A DNA stretch of 30,815 nucleotides from DATCIH01 sp036507955. GTDB taxonomy: Bacteria; Bacillota; Clostridia; Clostridiales; Clostridiaceae. The notes beneath the pieces were generated by a model, which was not told the origin of the DNA, did not search any database, and saw only the letters and a program-made list of their open reading frames with translations. Every line of letters starts with the position of its first letter. The stretch's first letter is position 1. Made by a program: the position numbers and the translations under genes. The stretch is taken from contig DATCIH010000134.1 in the NCBI GenBank assembly GCA_036507955.1, positions 1 to 30,815 of the forward strand, read 5' to 3'. Shown here piece after piece: positions 17,748-25,662 of the stretch.

Positions 17748-19535
17748 ATGATTTATGGAAATATTGAGGGAGTAAAAGAGTCCTTATTAAATAAATTAGA
17801 AGAGCTATATAAGCTTGAAACATTCAAATATACAGCTGCTTCAGAAGATTTAATTAATGTTTTGATTTCAGTTACTAGCTCGATAAAAAGAGAAATAAGC
17901 GTTGCAGTTAATAGAAGAGGGAAAATAGTTTCTGTTGCTATAGGCGATTCTTCCACAGTTGATATTCCAGAACTAGATTTTAAATTAAGGAATCTTTCAG
18001 GGATAAGAATAATACACACCCACCCAGCGGGAAGTTCCAAATTATCAGTATTGGATATTTCAGCCTTGATTAAGCTTAAACTAGACTGTATTGTAGCCAT
18101 TGGTATTTCTGATGAAAAGGTGGAGTATAGTTTTGGATTTTGCAGCTTTTTTGAGGATAAATTGACTTATGAAATTCTTGGACCTATAAATAGAGAGGAA
18201 TTCCTTGGGGTAGATATATTTAGAAAGGTAGAGCATATAGAAGAATATCTAAAGAACAATAAAATAATTGAGGATAATAGTGAAAAGGCATTGATAGTTG
18301 GGACTGATACAGCGGAAAGCCTTGAGGAACTGAGGGAATTAGCTAAGGCCTGTCAAATAGAAGTATGTGATTCTGTTTTTCAAAATAGGAACAAAGTAGA
18401 TACAGCTTTTTATGTAGGAAGTGGCAAGGTAGAAGAAATAGCTTATATATGTCAAAGCTTAAGAGCAAATTTAGTTATTTTTGATGACGAACTATCTGGT
18501 TCCCAGGTAAGAAATTTAGAGGACAAATTGGGAATCAAAGTTATAGATAGAACGGTTCTCATACTTGATATATTTGCGAAGAGAGCTAGAAGCAAGGAAG
18601 CAAAAATTCAAGTAGAGCTGGCACAATTAAAATATAGGCTGCCAAGACTTACAGGCTTAGGTACTATTTTGTCCAGAACAGGCGGAGGTATAGGAACCAG
18701 AGGTCCCGGGGAAAAGAAGCTGGAAACTGATAGAAGGCATATTAAAGAAAGATTATATGATTTGAAAGATGAACTAGACAAAATTAGAAAGACAAGAGAG
18801 ACACAAAGGGATAAAAGAAATAAGGAATTTATTCCTAAGATCTCTATAGTAGGGTATACAAATGCAGGTAAATCTACTTTAAGAAATAAGCTATGCGAGA
18901 TAGCAAATCCTAAAAATAATCCAATAAAGGAAAAGGTATTTGAAGCAGATATGCTATTTGCAACCTTAGATGTTACTACCAGAGCAATTATTCTACCAGA
19001 TAATAGGCTTGTAACAGTTACTGATACTGTTGGTTTTGTAAGGAAACTTCCTCATGATCTGGTTGAAGCATTTAAATCAACTCTTGAAGAAGTAATTTAT
19101 TCGGATTTATTAATTCATGTAATTGATGCGTCAGCAACAACTTTTTTAACCCAATTAGAAGTGGTTAATAATGTGCTAGAAGAATTAGGTGCACATGATA
19201 AACCTACAATATTGGTTCTTAATAAAATAGACCTTTTAGATAAGGATAATAATGAGGAACTAATAAAAAGCTTGAAGGGACTAAAGGTTATTGAAATTTC
19301 TGCAAAAAAATTGATTAATTTAGATGAGCTCCTTGTAGAAATTCAAAATACCCTTCCTAATACCTTAATGGAAACTGAATTATTAATCCCTTATGCAAAG
19401 CAAGAGGTAACAGCTTACCTGCATAGAAAGTCAAAAATATTAATTGAGGAATTTAAAGATGATGGTACCTATATCAAGGCACTTATAGATGCGGAAATTT
19501 CAAATAGGTGTTCGGCATATATTATCAACAAATAA
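17748..19535 (+). CDS. hflX: Ribosome-splitting GTPase HflX with a JAMM/RadC-like N-terminal extension
   Basis: A 595-residue protein, about 170 residues longer than E. coli or B. subtilis HflX. The conventional part starts near residue 183 with the HflX N-terminal domain (ALIVGTDTAESLEEL), then the glycine-rich linker GTILSRTGGGIGTRGPGE. The GTPase domain follows, with GYTNAGKST, DTVGF and NKID. The enzyme rescues stalled or stressed ribosomes. The extension contains IIHTHPAGSSKLSVLD, an exact HxHx10D pattern (His90, His92, Asp103, with Ser100), with Glu49 upstream as a possible fourth residue. That is the JAMM/MPN+ metalloprotease signature as also seen in RadC. Catalysis by the extension is inferred only. 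GGAG precedes the ATG, and a terminator follows. Confidence 0.92.
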   Translation: MIYGNIEGVKESLLNKLEELYKLETFKYTAASEDLINVLISVTSSIKREISVAVNRRGKIVSVAIGDSSTVDIPELDFKLRNLSGIRIIHTHPAGSSKLSVLDISALIKLKLDCIVAIGISDEKVEYSFGFCSFFEDKLTYEILGPINREEFLGVDIFRKVEHIEEYLKNNKIIEDNSEKALIVGTDTAESLEELRELAKACQIEVCDSVFQNRNKVDTAFYVGSGKVEEIAYICQSLRANLVIFDDELSGSQVRNLEDKLGIKVIDRTVLILDIFAKRARSKEAKIQVELAQLKYRLPRLTGLGTILSRTGGGIGTRGPGEKKLETDRRHIKERLYDLKDELDKIRKTRETQRDKRNKEFIPKISIVGYTNAGKSTLRNKLCEIANPKNNPIKEKVFEADMLFATLDVTTRAIILPDNRLVTVTDTVGFVRKLPHDLVEAFKSTLEEVIYSDLLIHVIDASATTFLTQLEVVNNVLEELGAHDKPTILVLNKIDLLDKDNNEELIKSLKGLKVIEISAKKLINLDELLVEIQNTLPNTLMETELLIPYAKQEVTAYLHRKSKILIEEFKDDGTYIKALIDAEISNRCSAYIINK

Positions 19536-19595
19536 TATATGCTTGCGTTTTAAATGAAATTAAAGTAAAATTAATAATAATTTAAAAGGTAATAG

Positions 19596-19621
19596 TAGAC
19601 TAGATTATTCTAGTCTATTTT
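19596..19621 (+). terminator. Terminator of hflX
   Basis: TAGACTAGA (19596-19604) pairs with TCTAGTCTA (19609-19617) around a TTAT loop and is followed by TTTT. Confidence 0.75.
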
Positions 19622-19664
19622 AATAAATTGTAAATTGGGGAATTTATAAAAAGGGGGAATTGAC

Positions 19665-20564
19665 TTGAACAAAACTATATTACAATATCAAAAAGCATTT
19701 AAAAGTGTTATTGATAGATTAAAAGTAATTGACAGTGTTCTTGCTGTTATGGTATTTGGTAGTATGGTATCCGGTGATTTATGGGATGAGTCTGATATCG
19801 ATTTGTTTGTAATAACCTCTAATAGTACAGATAATGAAATAAGCAATATATACGCTGAAGAAAAGGACATAGCTGTTCATATAAAGCAAATGGGTAAAAG
19901 TAAGCTAATTGCCCTATATGACACAGATATTAGAGGGGGCTTTATACATAGAGTATTTTCTTCTTCTAAATTAGTATTTTCCAAGGATAAAGAAATAACT
20001 AGTATTTATGATGGTGGAAGATTTTATCCTGATGTAGATCGAGAAAGATGGAATATGGTTTATTTAGGAGATGTAATTAAAAATATTAGTAATTGTAGAA
20101 AATATTTAGCAAACGATGATCTTTATAATGCGTATAGTACTGCTGTAAGATTTGTAGAGGACTATGCTAAGCTTTATATAAGTTTATCTGGTTATATGAT
20201 AAGCAAGGAAGCAATGACCATGGTTATGAATTTAAATGATGGCTTTAAAGATTGTGTGGATGGATTGTTTTTCAATAAAGTTGATACTATTAGAGCTATT
20301 CAACTATCTATTACTTATGTTTCAATGGCTATAGATGAGAATATAAGAAATATTACTTCTTTATTACTAAACTACATGAGACAACTTGATTGCTTCTTAA
20401 GCTCAAAGGAAATTAAGAGAGATAGAATATTTCAAAATTATGACATAGAAATTGAAGAAGTATTAAATAGATTATGGGAAAAGAATATAATTAAAAAGGA
20501 AAAAAGAGATTTTAGAGCAGAAGATGGTAAGGTAATACTAAAAGAAAATGTATATTATATATGA
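19665..20564 (+). CDS. Nucleotidyltransferase-domain protein
   Basis: A 299-residue protein with an N-terminal minimal nucleotidyltransferase domain of the polymerase-beta/KNTase superfamily. The signature FGSMVSGDLWDESDIDLFVI supplies Gly32-Ser33 and the metal-binding Asp44 and Asp46. The C-terminal half (about residues 120-290) is helical, resembling the helical domains of aminoglycoside nucleotidyltransferase-like proteins. It starts at a TTG at 19665, because AGGGGGA (19652-19658) stands at the right distance and no ATG is nearby. Its substrate is unknown; antibiotic adenylylation is possible but nothing here shows it. It is bounded by terminators on both sides, so it is its own transcription unit. 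Confidence 0.8.
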   Translation: MNKTILQYQKAFKSVIDRLKVIDSVLAVMVFGSMVSGDLWDESDIDLFVITSNSTDNEISNIYAEEKDIAVHIKQMGKSKLIALYDTDIRGGFIHRVFSSSKLVFSKDKEITSIYDGGRFYPDVDRERWNMVYLGDVIKNISNCRKYLANDDLYNAYSTAVRFVEDYAKLYISLSGYMISKEAMTMVMNLNDGFKDCVDGLFFNKVDTIRAIQLSITYVSMAIDENIRNITSLLLNYMRQLDCFLSSKEIKRDRIFQNYDIEIEEVLNRLWEKNIIKKEKRDFRAEDGKVILKENVYYI

Positions 20565-20597
20565 ATACTTACAAGCAATAGTATTGCTTGTAAGTAT
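20565..20597. repeat. Perfect 33-base inverted repeat
   Basis: ATACTTACAAGCAATA (20565-20580) is exactly complementary to 20582-20597 around a single G. It begins at the stop codon of the nucleotidyltransferase gene. There is no T-run after it, so it may be an operator, an RNA-stabilising hairpin or part of a compound terminator with the next hairpin. Confidence 0.8.
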
Positions 20598-20605
20598 CAA
20601 AAATT

Positions 20606-20627
20606 AAACACCTTAAGGGTGTTTTTT
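20606..20627 (+). terminator. Terminator upstream of the MocR-type regulator
   Basis: AAACACC (20606-20612) pairs with GGTGTTT (20618-20624) and runs into TTTTTT. It ends 12 bases before the regulator's start codon and so stops read-through from the nucleotidyltransferase gene, or could attenuate the regulator. Confidence 0.65.
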
Positions 20628-20638
20628 GTGGTGAGGTT

Positions 20639-22039
20639 ATGGAAAAATATAAAATTAAGTTTTACGAAGAAAAGCCAAAATATATTCAGGTGTATGAGCA
20701 CATAAAGGATTTGATTGAATCAAATCTTGTTGATGATGGAGAAAAGCTACCATCTATTAGGGGCTATTCTAAAATCCTAGGTGTTAATACTATAACCATA
20801 GTAAATAGCTATAAAGCTTTAGCTAATGAAGGGTATACCTACCAGAAAGAAGGTAGTGGTACTTTTGCTAAGAAAAAAGACAGAATCAAATATTTTAAAA
20901 AGGAATATAACCAAATATTTAAAAGACTAGCCGGCGGTCAACTCGGCTCTATTACTGATTTTACTAGTGAAAGTAGCATAGGAACTTATTTCCCAGTTGT
21001 TGCTTTTAAAGATATACTAAATGAAGTAATAGATAGAGATGGCTCCGCTGCTTTTATAAATCAGGAGCCTTTAGGCTTTCAAGGACTTCGAAATTGCATT
21101 AAGGACTTTTTATGGAAGGGCACCCTTGATGTAGATAACATACTTATAGTAAGTGGAGCTCAGCAGGGTATAGATATTATTGCTAAGGCCTTAATAGCTA
21201 TTAACGATGGGGTATTAATTGAAAAGCCAACCTATAGTGGAGCCTTAAATGTTTTTACAGCAAGACGTGCCAATATATTTGAGGTAGACATGGAGGCAGA
21301 TGGGGCAAACATCATTCAGCTTGAAAAGCTACTGAAAAAAAGTAAGATAAAATGTTTTTATATTATGAGCTATTTTCAAAACCCCACCGGAAGTTCTTAT
21401 TCAAATGAAAAGAAAAAAGCAATCTTAGATTTAGCTGAAAAATATGATTTTTATATAATTGAAGATGATTATTTATCTGAGTTAATTTATGATGATAATA
21501 TTAAATATGAAAGTTTTAAAAATCTTGATACTAATGAAAGAGTTATTTACATAAAAAGTTTTTCTAAAATATTTCTTCCTGGAATACGTCTTGGATATTT
21601 AATCACTCCAGAAATTTTCAGAGATCAAATACAAAGTGCTAAAGTTAATTCAGATATATCCACTTCAGGTCTTATGCAAAGAGCTTTAGAATTATATATT
21701 GTAAAGGGCTTATGGAAAGATTACATTGACAAGATTAAAATAATTTATAAAATAAAATACGAAAATACCTTAAGGAATATTTATACTATATTAGGTGATA
21801 AAGTAAGGGTTAATCCTCCTGGAGGGGGTCTTAGCTTTTATTTGAATTTAAAAGAGAACGTAAATATAGATTCAATAGAGCTTTTTTATAGATGCAGGGA
21901 AAAGAATATATATATAACCCCAGGTGTGTTATTTTATAAATTTAGTAATGAAGGAAGAAAATATTTTAGACTTGGGTTTTCTCAACCTAATGAAGATAGG
22001 ATAACTGAGGGAATAAAGACTATTTCTACTTTTTTATAA
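20639..22039 (+). CDS. MocR-type (GntR/aminotransferase) transcriptional regulator
   Basis: A 466-residue regulator with an N-terminal GntR winged helix (about residues 10-78; KLPSIRGYSKILGVNTITIVNSYKAL) joined to a class I aminotransferase-like domain. The PLP-binding lysine is Lys310 in SFSKIFLPGIRLGY, and FQNPTG and EDDYLSEL are also present. Such proteins use PLP as an effector and control genes such as pdxST, gabTD or transporters; the target is not evident here. GAGG precedes the ATG. YigZ follows after 14 bases, so the two are likely co-transcribed. No pyridoxal biosynthesis gene is in the window. Confidence 0.92.
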   Translation: MEKYKIKFYEEKPKYIQVYEHIKDLIESNLVDDGEKLPSIRGYSKILGVNTITIVNSYKALANEGYTYQKEGSGTFAKKKDRIKYFKKEYNQIFKRLAGGQLGSITDFTSESSIGTYFPVVAFKDILNEVIDRDGSAAFINQEPLGFQGLRNCIKDFLWKGTLDVDNILIVSGAQQGIDIIAKALIAINDGVLIEKPTYSGALNVFTARRANIFEVDMEADGANIIQLEKLLKKSKIKCFYIMSYFQNPTGSSYSNEKKKAILDLAEKYDFYIIEDDYLSELIYDDNIKYESFKNLDTNERVIYIKSFSKIFLPGIRLGYLITPEIFRDQIQSAKVNSDISTSGLMQRALELYIVKGLWKDYIDKIKIIYKIKYENTLRNIYTILGDKVRVNPPGGGLSFYLNLKENVNIDSIELFYRCREKNIYITPGVLFYKFSNEGRKYFRLGFSQPNEDRITEGIKTISTFL

Positions 22040-22053
22040 CGGGAAGGTATATT

Positions 22054-22689
22054 ATGGAGTTCTTAATTTTGAAAGAAGAGAAATTTGAATATGAAGTAAA
22101 AAAATCTAACTTTATAGCTAGGGTTAGCAGAATTAGCTGTGAAGAGGAAGCTAAAGACTATATATCTAAGGTTGCTTCAGAAAATAAGGGAGCATCTCAT
22201 AATGTATATGCCTTTATTACAGGTGATGGAAAGCTTGAAAGATACAATGAAGATGGTGAACCCCAAGGAACAGCTGCAATGCCTATTTTAGAAGTTTTAA
22301 AGAAAAAACACATTACAGATGTAGTTATAGTTGTAACAAGATATTTCGGGGGCACGCTTCTAGGTACCGGGGGACTGGTTAGAGCCTATAGTAGGAGTGC
22401 TCAAGGTGTTATAGAAAAAGCTGGATTAGGTATAAAAACCTTAGCCTATAGGCTTTCTTTTGAATTAGAATATAATCAGTTAGGTAAAATAAAATATTTA
22501 TTAGAAAACAGAAATATTCCAATAGAAGAGCTAGAATACGGAGAAAAAATTCATATAAGTTTTTTAGTCGTGGCAGAGGATAAAGATATAGTTACTAATT
22601 CCTTGATGGATATGTCTTTAGGAGAACTCGTAATTAATGTAGAGCCTCTGACCTGTCTTTTAACGGATAAAAAACTTATTAAATTGTAA
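22054..22689 (+). CDS. YigZ/IMPACT family protein
   Basis: A 211-residue protein of the IMPACT (UPF0029) family. The core motif VVIVVTRYFGGTLLGTGGLVRAYS and the preceding SHNVYAFITGDGKLERYNEDGEPQGTA block are hallmarks, here at roughly residues 45-125, with a C-terminal DUF1949-like domain. Bacterial members are conserved and poorly understood; eukaryotic IMPACT acts on the Gcn2 kinase pathway. GGGAAGG lies before the ATG. It is 14 bases behind the MocR-type gene. Confidence 0.92.
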   Translation: MEFLILKEEKFEYEVKKSNFIARVSRISCEEEAKDYISKVASENKGASHNVYAFITGDGKLERYNEDGEPQGTAAMPILEVLKKKHITDVVIVVTRYFGGTLLGTGGLVRAYSRSAQGVIEKAGLGIKTLAYRLSFELEYNQLGKIKYLLENRNIPIEELEYGEKIHISFLVVAEDKDIVTNSLMDMSLGELVINVEPLTCLLTDKKLIKL

Positions 22690-22721
22690 TAAACCCTAGT
22701 CTGTACTGGTGATTAATCTTA

Positions 22722-22730
22722 TGTTATAAT
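22722..22730 (+). promoter_or_regulatory. Extended -10 promoter of yebC
   Basis: TGTTATAAT gives a perfect -10 hexamer with a TGn extension, 60 bases before the yebC ATG. No convincing -35 is present. Confidence 0.5.
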
Positions 22731-22790
22731 TAATTTATATTTTTATGATAATTTTAGGATCTTTTATAGTTAAGATTGGAGGAGTTTTAT

Positions 22791-23531
22791 ATGTCAGGAC
22801 ATTCAAAGTGGCACAATATACAAGCAAAAAAAGGTAAGGTAGATGCGAGAAGGGGTAAGATTTTCACTAAGATAGGTAAGGAATTAGCAGTTTCAGCAAA
22901 AAACGGCGGTTCTAACCCAGATATGAATGGAAGGTTAAACGATCTTGTAGCAAAAGCTAAAGCCGCCAATATGCCTCAGGATACAATATATAAAGCAATT
23001 AAAAAGGGTGCTGGAGAAATGGAAGGAGTGAACTATGAAGAAATAGTTTACGAAGGCTATGCTCCTGCAGGTGTCGCAATAGTTGTAAGTACTTTAACAG
23101 ATAATAAAAATAGATCTGCAGCAAATGTAAGGCATGCGTTTACTAAAACAGGTGGTAATTTAGGGTCCTCAGGATGCGTATCTTATATGTTTCTAACAAA
23201 AGGACAAATAATAATTGAAAAAACTGAGAAAATTGATGAAGATGATCTCATGATGGCAGCCTTAGATGCTGGAGCAGAAGACGTTAATACTGAAGAAGAG
23301 GTTTTCGAGATATTAACTACTCAGGCAGATTTCACCAAAGTAAGACTAGCCTTAGAAAGCTTAGGCTATAATTTTATATCCGCTGAAGTTACTATGATTC
23401 CTGATTTGTTTGTTTCAGTGGGCGTGGAAGATGCAGTAAAGGTTCAAAGGCTCATTGATGCTCTCGAGGATGATGATGACGTTCAAGATGTTTACCACAA
23501 TTGTGAGTTCCCAGAGGAATGGGAAGGCTAG
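22791..23531 (+). CDS. yebC: YebC/PmpR family protein
   Basis: A 246-residue YebC, normal length. The N-terminus SGHSKWHNIQ.KKGK.D..RGKIFTK is diagnostic. The three-domain family was long annotated as transcriptional regulators, and recent work links some members to translation through proline-rich stretches. The acidic C-terminal segment (EDDDDVQDVYHN) is typical. The start at 22791 is used because GGAGGAG stands just before it; a TTG at 22776 would add five residues and overlap that site. Preceded by its own extended -10 promoter and followed by a strong hairpin, it appears to be a single-gene unit. Confidence 0.96.
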   Translation: MSGHSKWHNIQAKKGKVDARRGKIFTKIGKELAVSAKNGGSNPDMNGRLNDLVAKAKAANMPQDTIYKAIKKGAGEMEGVNYEEIVYEGYAPAGVAIVVSTLTDNKNRSAANVRHAFTKTGGNLGSSGCVSYMFLTKGQIIIEKTEKIDEDDLMMAALDAGAEDVNTEEEVFEILTTQADFTKVRLALESLGYNFISAEVTMIPDLFVSVGVEDAVKVQRLIDALEDDDDVQDVYHNCEFPEEWEG

Positions 23532-23610
23532 GTCATAACAAGGGCTTGATGTCTTAGATAACGTTAAATCATGATTACATACGTATTTTGACCATTCAAT
23601 AATGGTATAG

Positions 23611-23663
23611 AACACTTTCATCTTTAAATGTAAAAATTTAAAGATGAAAGTGTTTTTATTTTG
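23611..23663 (+). terminator. Strong terminator downstream of yebC
   Basis: A perfect 19-bp stem (23611-23629 with 23636-23654) with a GTAAAA loop is followed by TTTATTTT. It lies 80 bases after the yebC stop; the intervening bases show no gene. Confidence 0.88.
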
Positions 23664-23744
23664 CCATTTAATTGATAATTTGATGGTACATATTGTATAA
23701 TTATTATAAGGGGTTAATAGTATTTTCTATTAAAAATTATATAC

Positions 23745-24225
23745 TTGGTGGTTGCGGTAGCTGTTACTATATACGGTTCATTCGTGGTACCAAATTTCCC
23801 TGCATCTAGTAAAGATATTCTAATTTATAGAAATAGTATTATTTGTTTAACTTTCATAATTCTTGTCTTACCTGGAGCTTTCATTCTATCACCATCTATT
23901 AGGAATAAAATACCTCTTTTTAAAGAAGGGAAAGTAGCATCCACTATTTTTGGGTGGGGATTATTGGTGGTTATTGGAGTATTCGTATCTAAGGGTATGT
24001 ATTCTTTTCATTCTACTGTATATAACAATGATAGTTGATATAAATGGGGATATTTTATATGTAAGCGCTGGTTATTTTTATTCTTATACTGGAGGCGAAA
24101 TCCTTCAAGGAGATACAGTCACTTTTTGTGGCTATTGCAGCAATCCAACAACATATAACAATGTGCAAGGTGTAAAGAACACTGTTTCCAGTGTATATGC
24201 AGAGTATATTCAAATAGACAAGTAA
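23745..24225 (+). pseudogene. Frameshifted small membrane protein gene
   Basis: Two overlapping frames appear to be one broken gene. The first (from TTG at 23745 to a stop at 24038) encodes two or three hydrophobic helices ending in SFHSTVYNNDS. The second frame continues from about 24028 with VDINGDILYVSAGYFYSYTGGEILQGDTVTF to the stop at 24225, reading as a soluble beta-rich domain. Joining them near 24030-24037 would give one protein of about 160 residues. The TTG has no good ribosome binding site; AAGGGG at 23708-23713 is too far and an in-frame stop lies between, so the 5' end may be damaged too. I do not recognise the family. Two genuine small genes, or a sequencing error, are alternatives. 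Confidence 0.45.
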
Positions 24226-24283
24226 TAAAAGTAAACTAAATATAACAATAATGGATATAATGTAATTTAGAAGGAATGATGTT

Positions 24284-24655
24284 ATGAAATATTGTAATAT
24301 TTGTGGTAAATATATTCAGCCTACTAAAAAGTTTAGCATAGGGTGGTTTTTAGCTAATTGCATTTGGATCATTGGCGGTGGAATGTATATATTATATTGG
24401 ATTTTTTTAAAAGAGAGAGTTTGTCCAATATGTAACGGAAATCAATTCAGTAAATCATCTTCTACAGAAGTCCTTGATCAAACTATTGCTATGAGTCAAA
24501 TACCTATTAAAAATATTTTGGAATTGAATAAAAAAGAATTGGCAGTGGCTAAAACAAGAACTGATGAAACTGCAAGAAAAAGAAAAGTTGGGAAATTACC
24601 CTGGCAATTTAAAAAGGCCGAAACTAAGTCTACAAAACTGGATAAATTAATTTAA
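24284..24655 (+). CDS. Membrane-associated zinc-ribbon protein, unknown function
   Basis: A 123-residue protein. A CxxC pair at residues 4-7 (CNIC) and a second at about 47-50 (CPIC) should form one zinc ribbon, but they are separated by a hydrophobic stretch, IGWFLANCIWIIGGGMYILYWIFL, that would insert in the membrane as a helix or hairpin. The C-terminal half is charged and lysine-rich (KTRTDETARKRK). AAGGAATG lies before the ATG. The preceding gene remnant is on the same strand. I know of no function; it may be a small membrane adaptor. Confidence 0.7.
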   Translation: MKYCNICGKYIQPTKKFSIGWFLANCIWIIGGGMYILYWIFLKERVCPICNGNQFSKSSSTEVLDQTIAMSQIPIKNILELNKKELAVAKTRTDETARKRKVGKLPWQFKKAETKSTKLDKLI

Positions 24656-24690
24656 ATAAGCAGTATAGATTGCCATATGAACGTTCTTTT

Positions 24691-24729
24691 TAGGCGTATC
24701 TCCTTAATTGGGGTTACACCTATTTTTTT
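24691..24729 (+). terminator. Terminator downstream of the zinc-ribbon gene
   Basis: TAGGCGTATCTCC (24691-24703) pairs with GGGGTTACACCTA (24710-24722) with two mismatches and one G-T pair and runs into seven Ts. It separates the core genes from the accessory cluster. Confidence 0.65.
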
Positions 24730-24780
24730 GCGAATAATATACATGTAAATAAAGTTATTGCTAAAGCTATATGTATTAAC

Positions 24781-24811
24781 TACTACTTGTTATGTTTTGA
24801 TTAAAGTAGTA
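24781..24811. promoter_or_regulatory. Inverted repeat upstream of the accessory cluster (operator candidate)
   Basis: TACTACTT (24781-24788) and AAGTAGTA (24804-24811) are exact inverted copies, 23 bases centre to centre, about two helical turns apart. They lie 108 bases before the reductase start. The rest of the 263-base gap between 24655 and 24919 shows only the terminator and AT-rich sequence; no clear promoter stands out. Confidence 0.35.
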
Positions 24812-24918
24812 GCATGTAAGTAAATTAATATATTATAAAATTAAATTTCACTATGCGAAATCAAACAATATATTATAGAATTATTATTAATAAATATGTA
24901 TGCGAAGGAGTGATAATA

Positions 24919-25662
24919 ATGGAATATGTGAATTTTGGCAGAACTGGCAGAAAAGTCAGCAGAATTGGTTATGGCGGGGCTACCGCAGGCTTGAAGAATT
25001 ACTTGCATGAATTCGATCCTCAAAACATTGATGACAGAAGAGGAATCATTGAATCGATTGAAAAGGCACTTGAGCTTGGGATTAATTATTTTGATATAGC
25101 TCCAGGTTATGGAAATGGACAAAGTGAGGAAATATTCGGTGAAGCGCTTGAGGGCGTGAACCCTAAAGATATATTTTTAGCAACCAAGGGGCCAATGATA
25201 AAGGATGGGTGGGGGAGTGTGCGCAAGTCACTTGAGGACAGTCTGAAGAGACTTAAGAGGGATTATGTGGATTTACTGCAGATTCATGGGTCAACCTATT
25301 CGGATGAACAGATTTGTTATAATTTCTTGTTTCAGCATCCCTATGAAACAAACAGACCCTTCGGAAGTATTCAGGAAGCTGAGACACAGAACATGGGTAT
25401 TGCCACTATGAGGGCGCCTACTTCAGGCTGGTTTCAGAAGTGGATCAAACAAGTAAATCCTTCAAACAATTTCGATTATACTCCTGCATTGATACAGTTT
25501 GTTCTGTCGAATCCATTAGTGGATGTTGCCTTGATAGGCATGAGGAGTGCAGAAAGAGTAAAGCAGAATGTAGATATATGCAACGATATGTCCGGAAGGA
25601 TAGATATAGAAAAATTATGTAAATATATGTATAAGGGGGAAAAGAATGAATATATTTCCTGA
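24919..25662 (+). CDS. Aldo/keto reductase with an apparent internal deletion
   Basis: A 247-residue aldo/keto reductase, shorter than the usual 300 or so. AAGGAG before the ATG at 24919 fixes the start; an upstream ATG at 24853 lacks a site. The catalytic tetrad is present: Asp59, Tyr64, Lys90 and His123 (FDIAPGYG, ATKG, LLQIHG). The next part jumps from HGSTYSDEQ (residue 131) straight into ICYNFLFQHPYE, which in relatives comes some 45-50 residues later, so part of the barrel seems lost in frame. The C-terminal substrate and cofactor region (VALIGMRSAERVKQN) is intact. It may be inactive. It overlaps the next gene by 17 bases and heads the accessory cluster. Confidence 0.8.
   Translation: MEYVNFGRTGRKVSRIGYGGATAGLKNYLHEFDPQNIDDRRGIIESIEKALELGINYFDIAPGYGNGQSEEIFGEALEGVNPKDIFLATKGPMIKDGWGSVRKSLEDSLKRLKRDYVDLLQIHGSTYSDEQICYNFLFQHPYETNRPFGSIQEAETQNMGIATMRAPTSGWFQKWIKQVNPSNNFDYTPALIQFVLSNPLVDVALIGMRSAERVKQNVDICNDMSGRIDIEKLCKYMYKGEKNEYIS

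Noticed and set aside
19665..20564. MNT-HEPN toxin-antitoxin module
   Set aside because: The protein is a single 299-residue chain and no HEPN Rx4-6H motif was seen in its helical half; no partner gene is adjacent.
23415..23621. 68-residue minus-strand frame over the yebC end
   Set aside because: Mostly antisense to yebC and its terminator region, with no supporting start signal.
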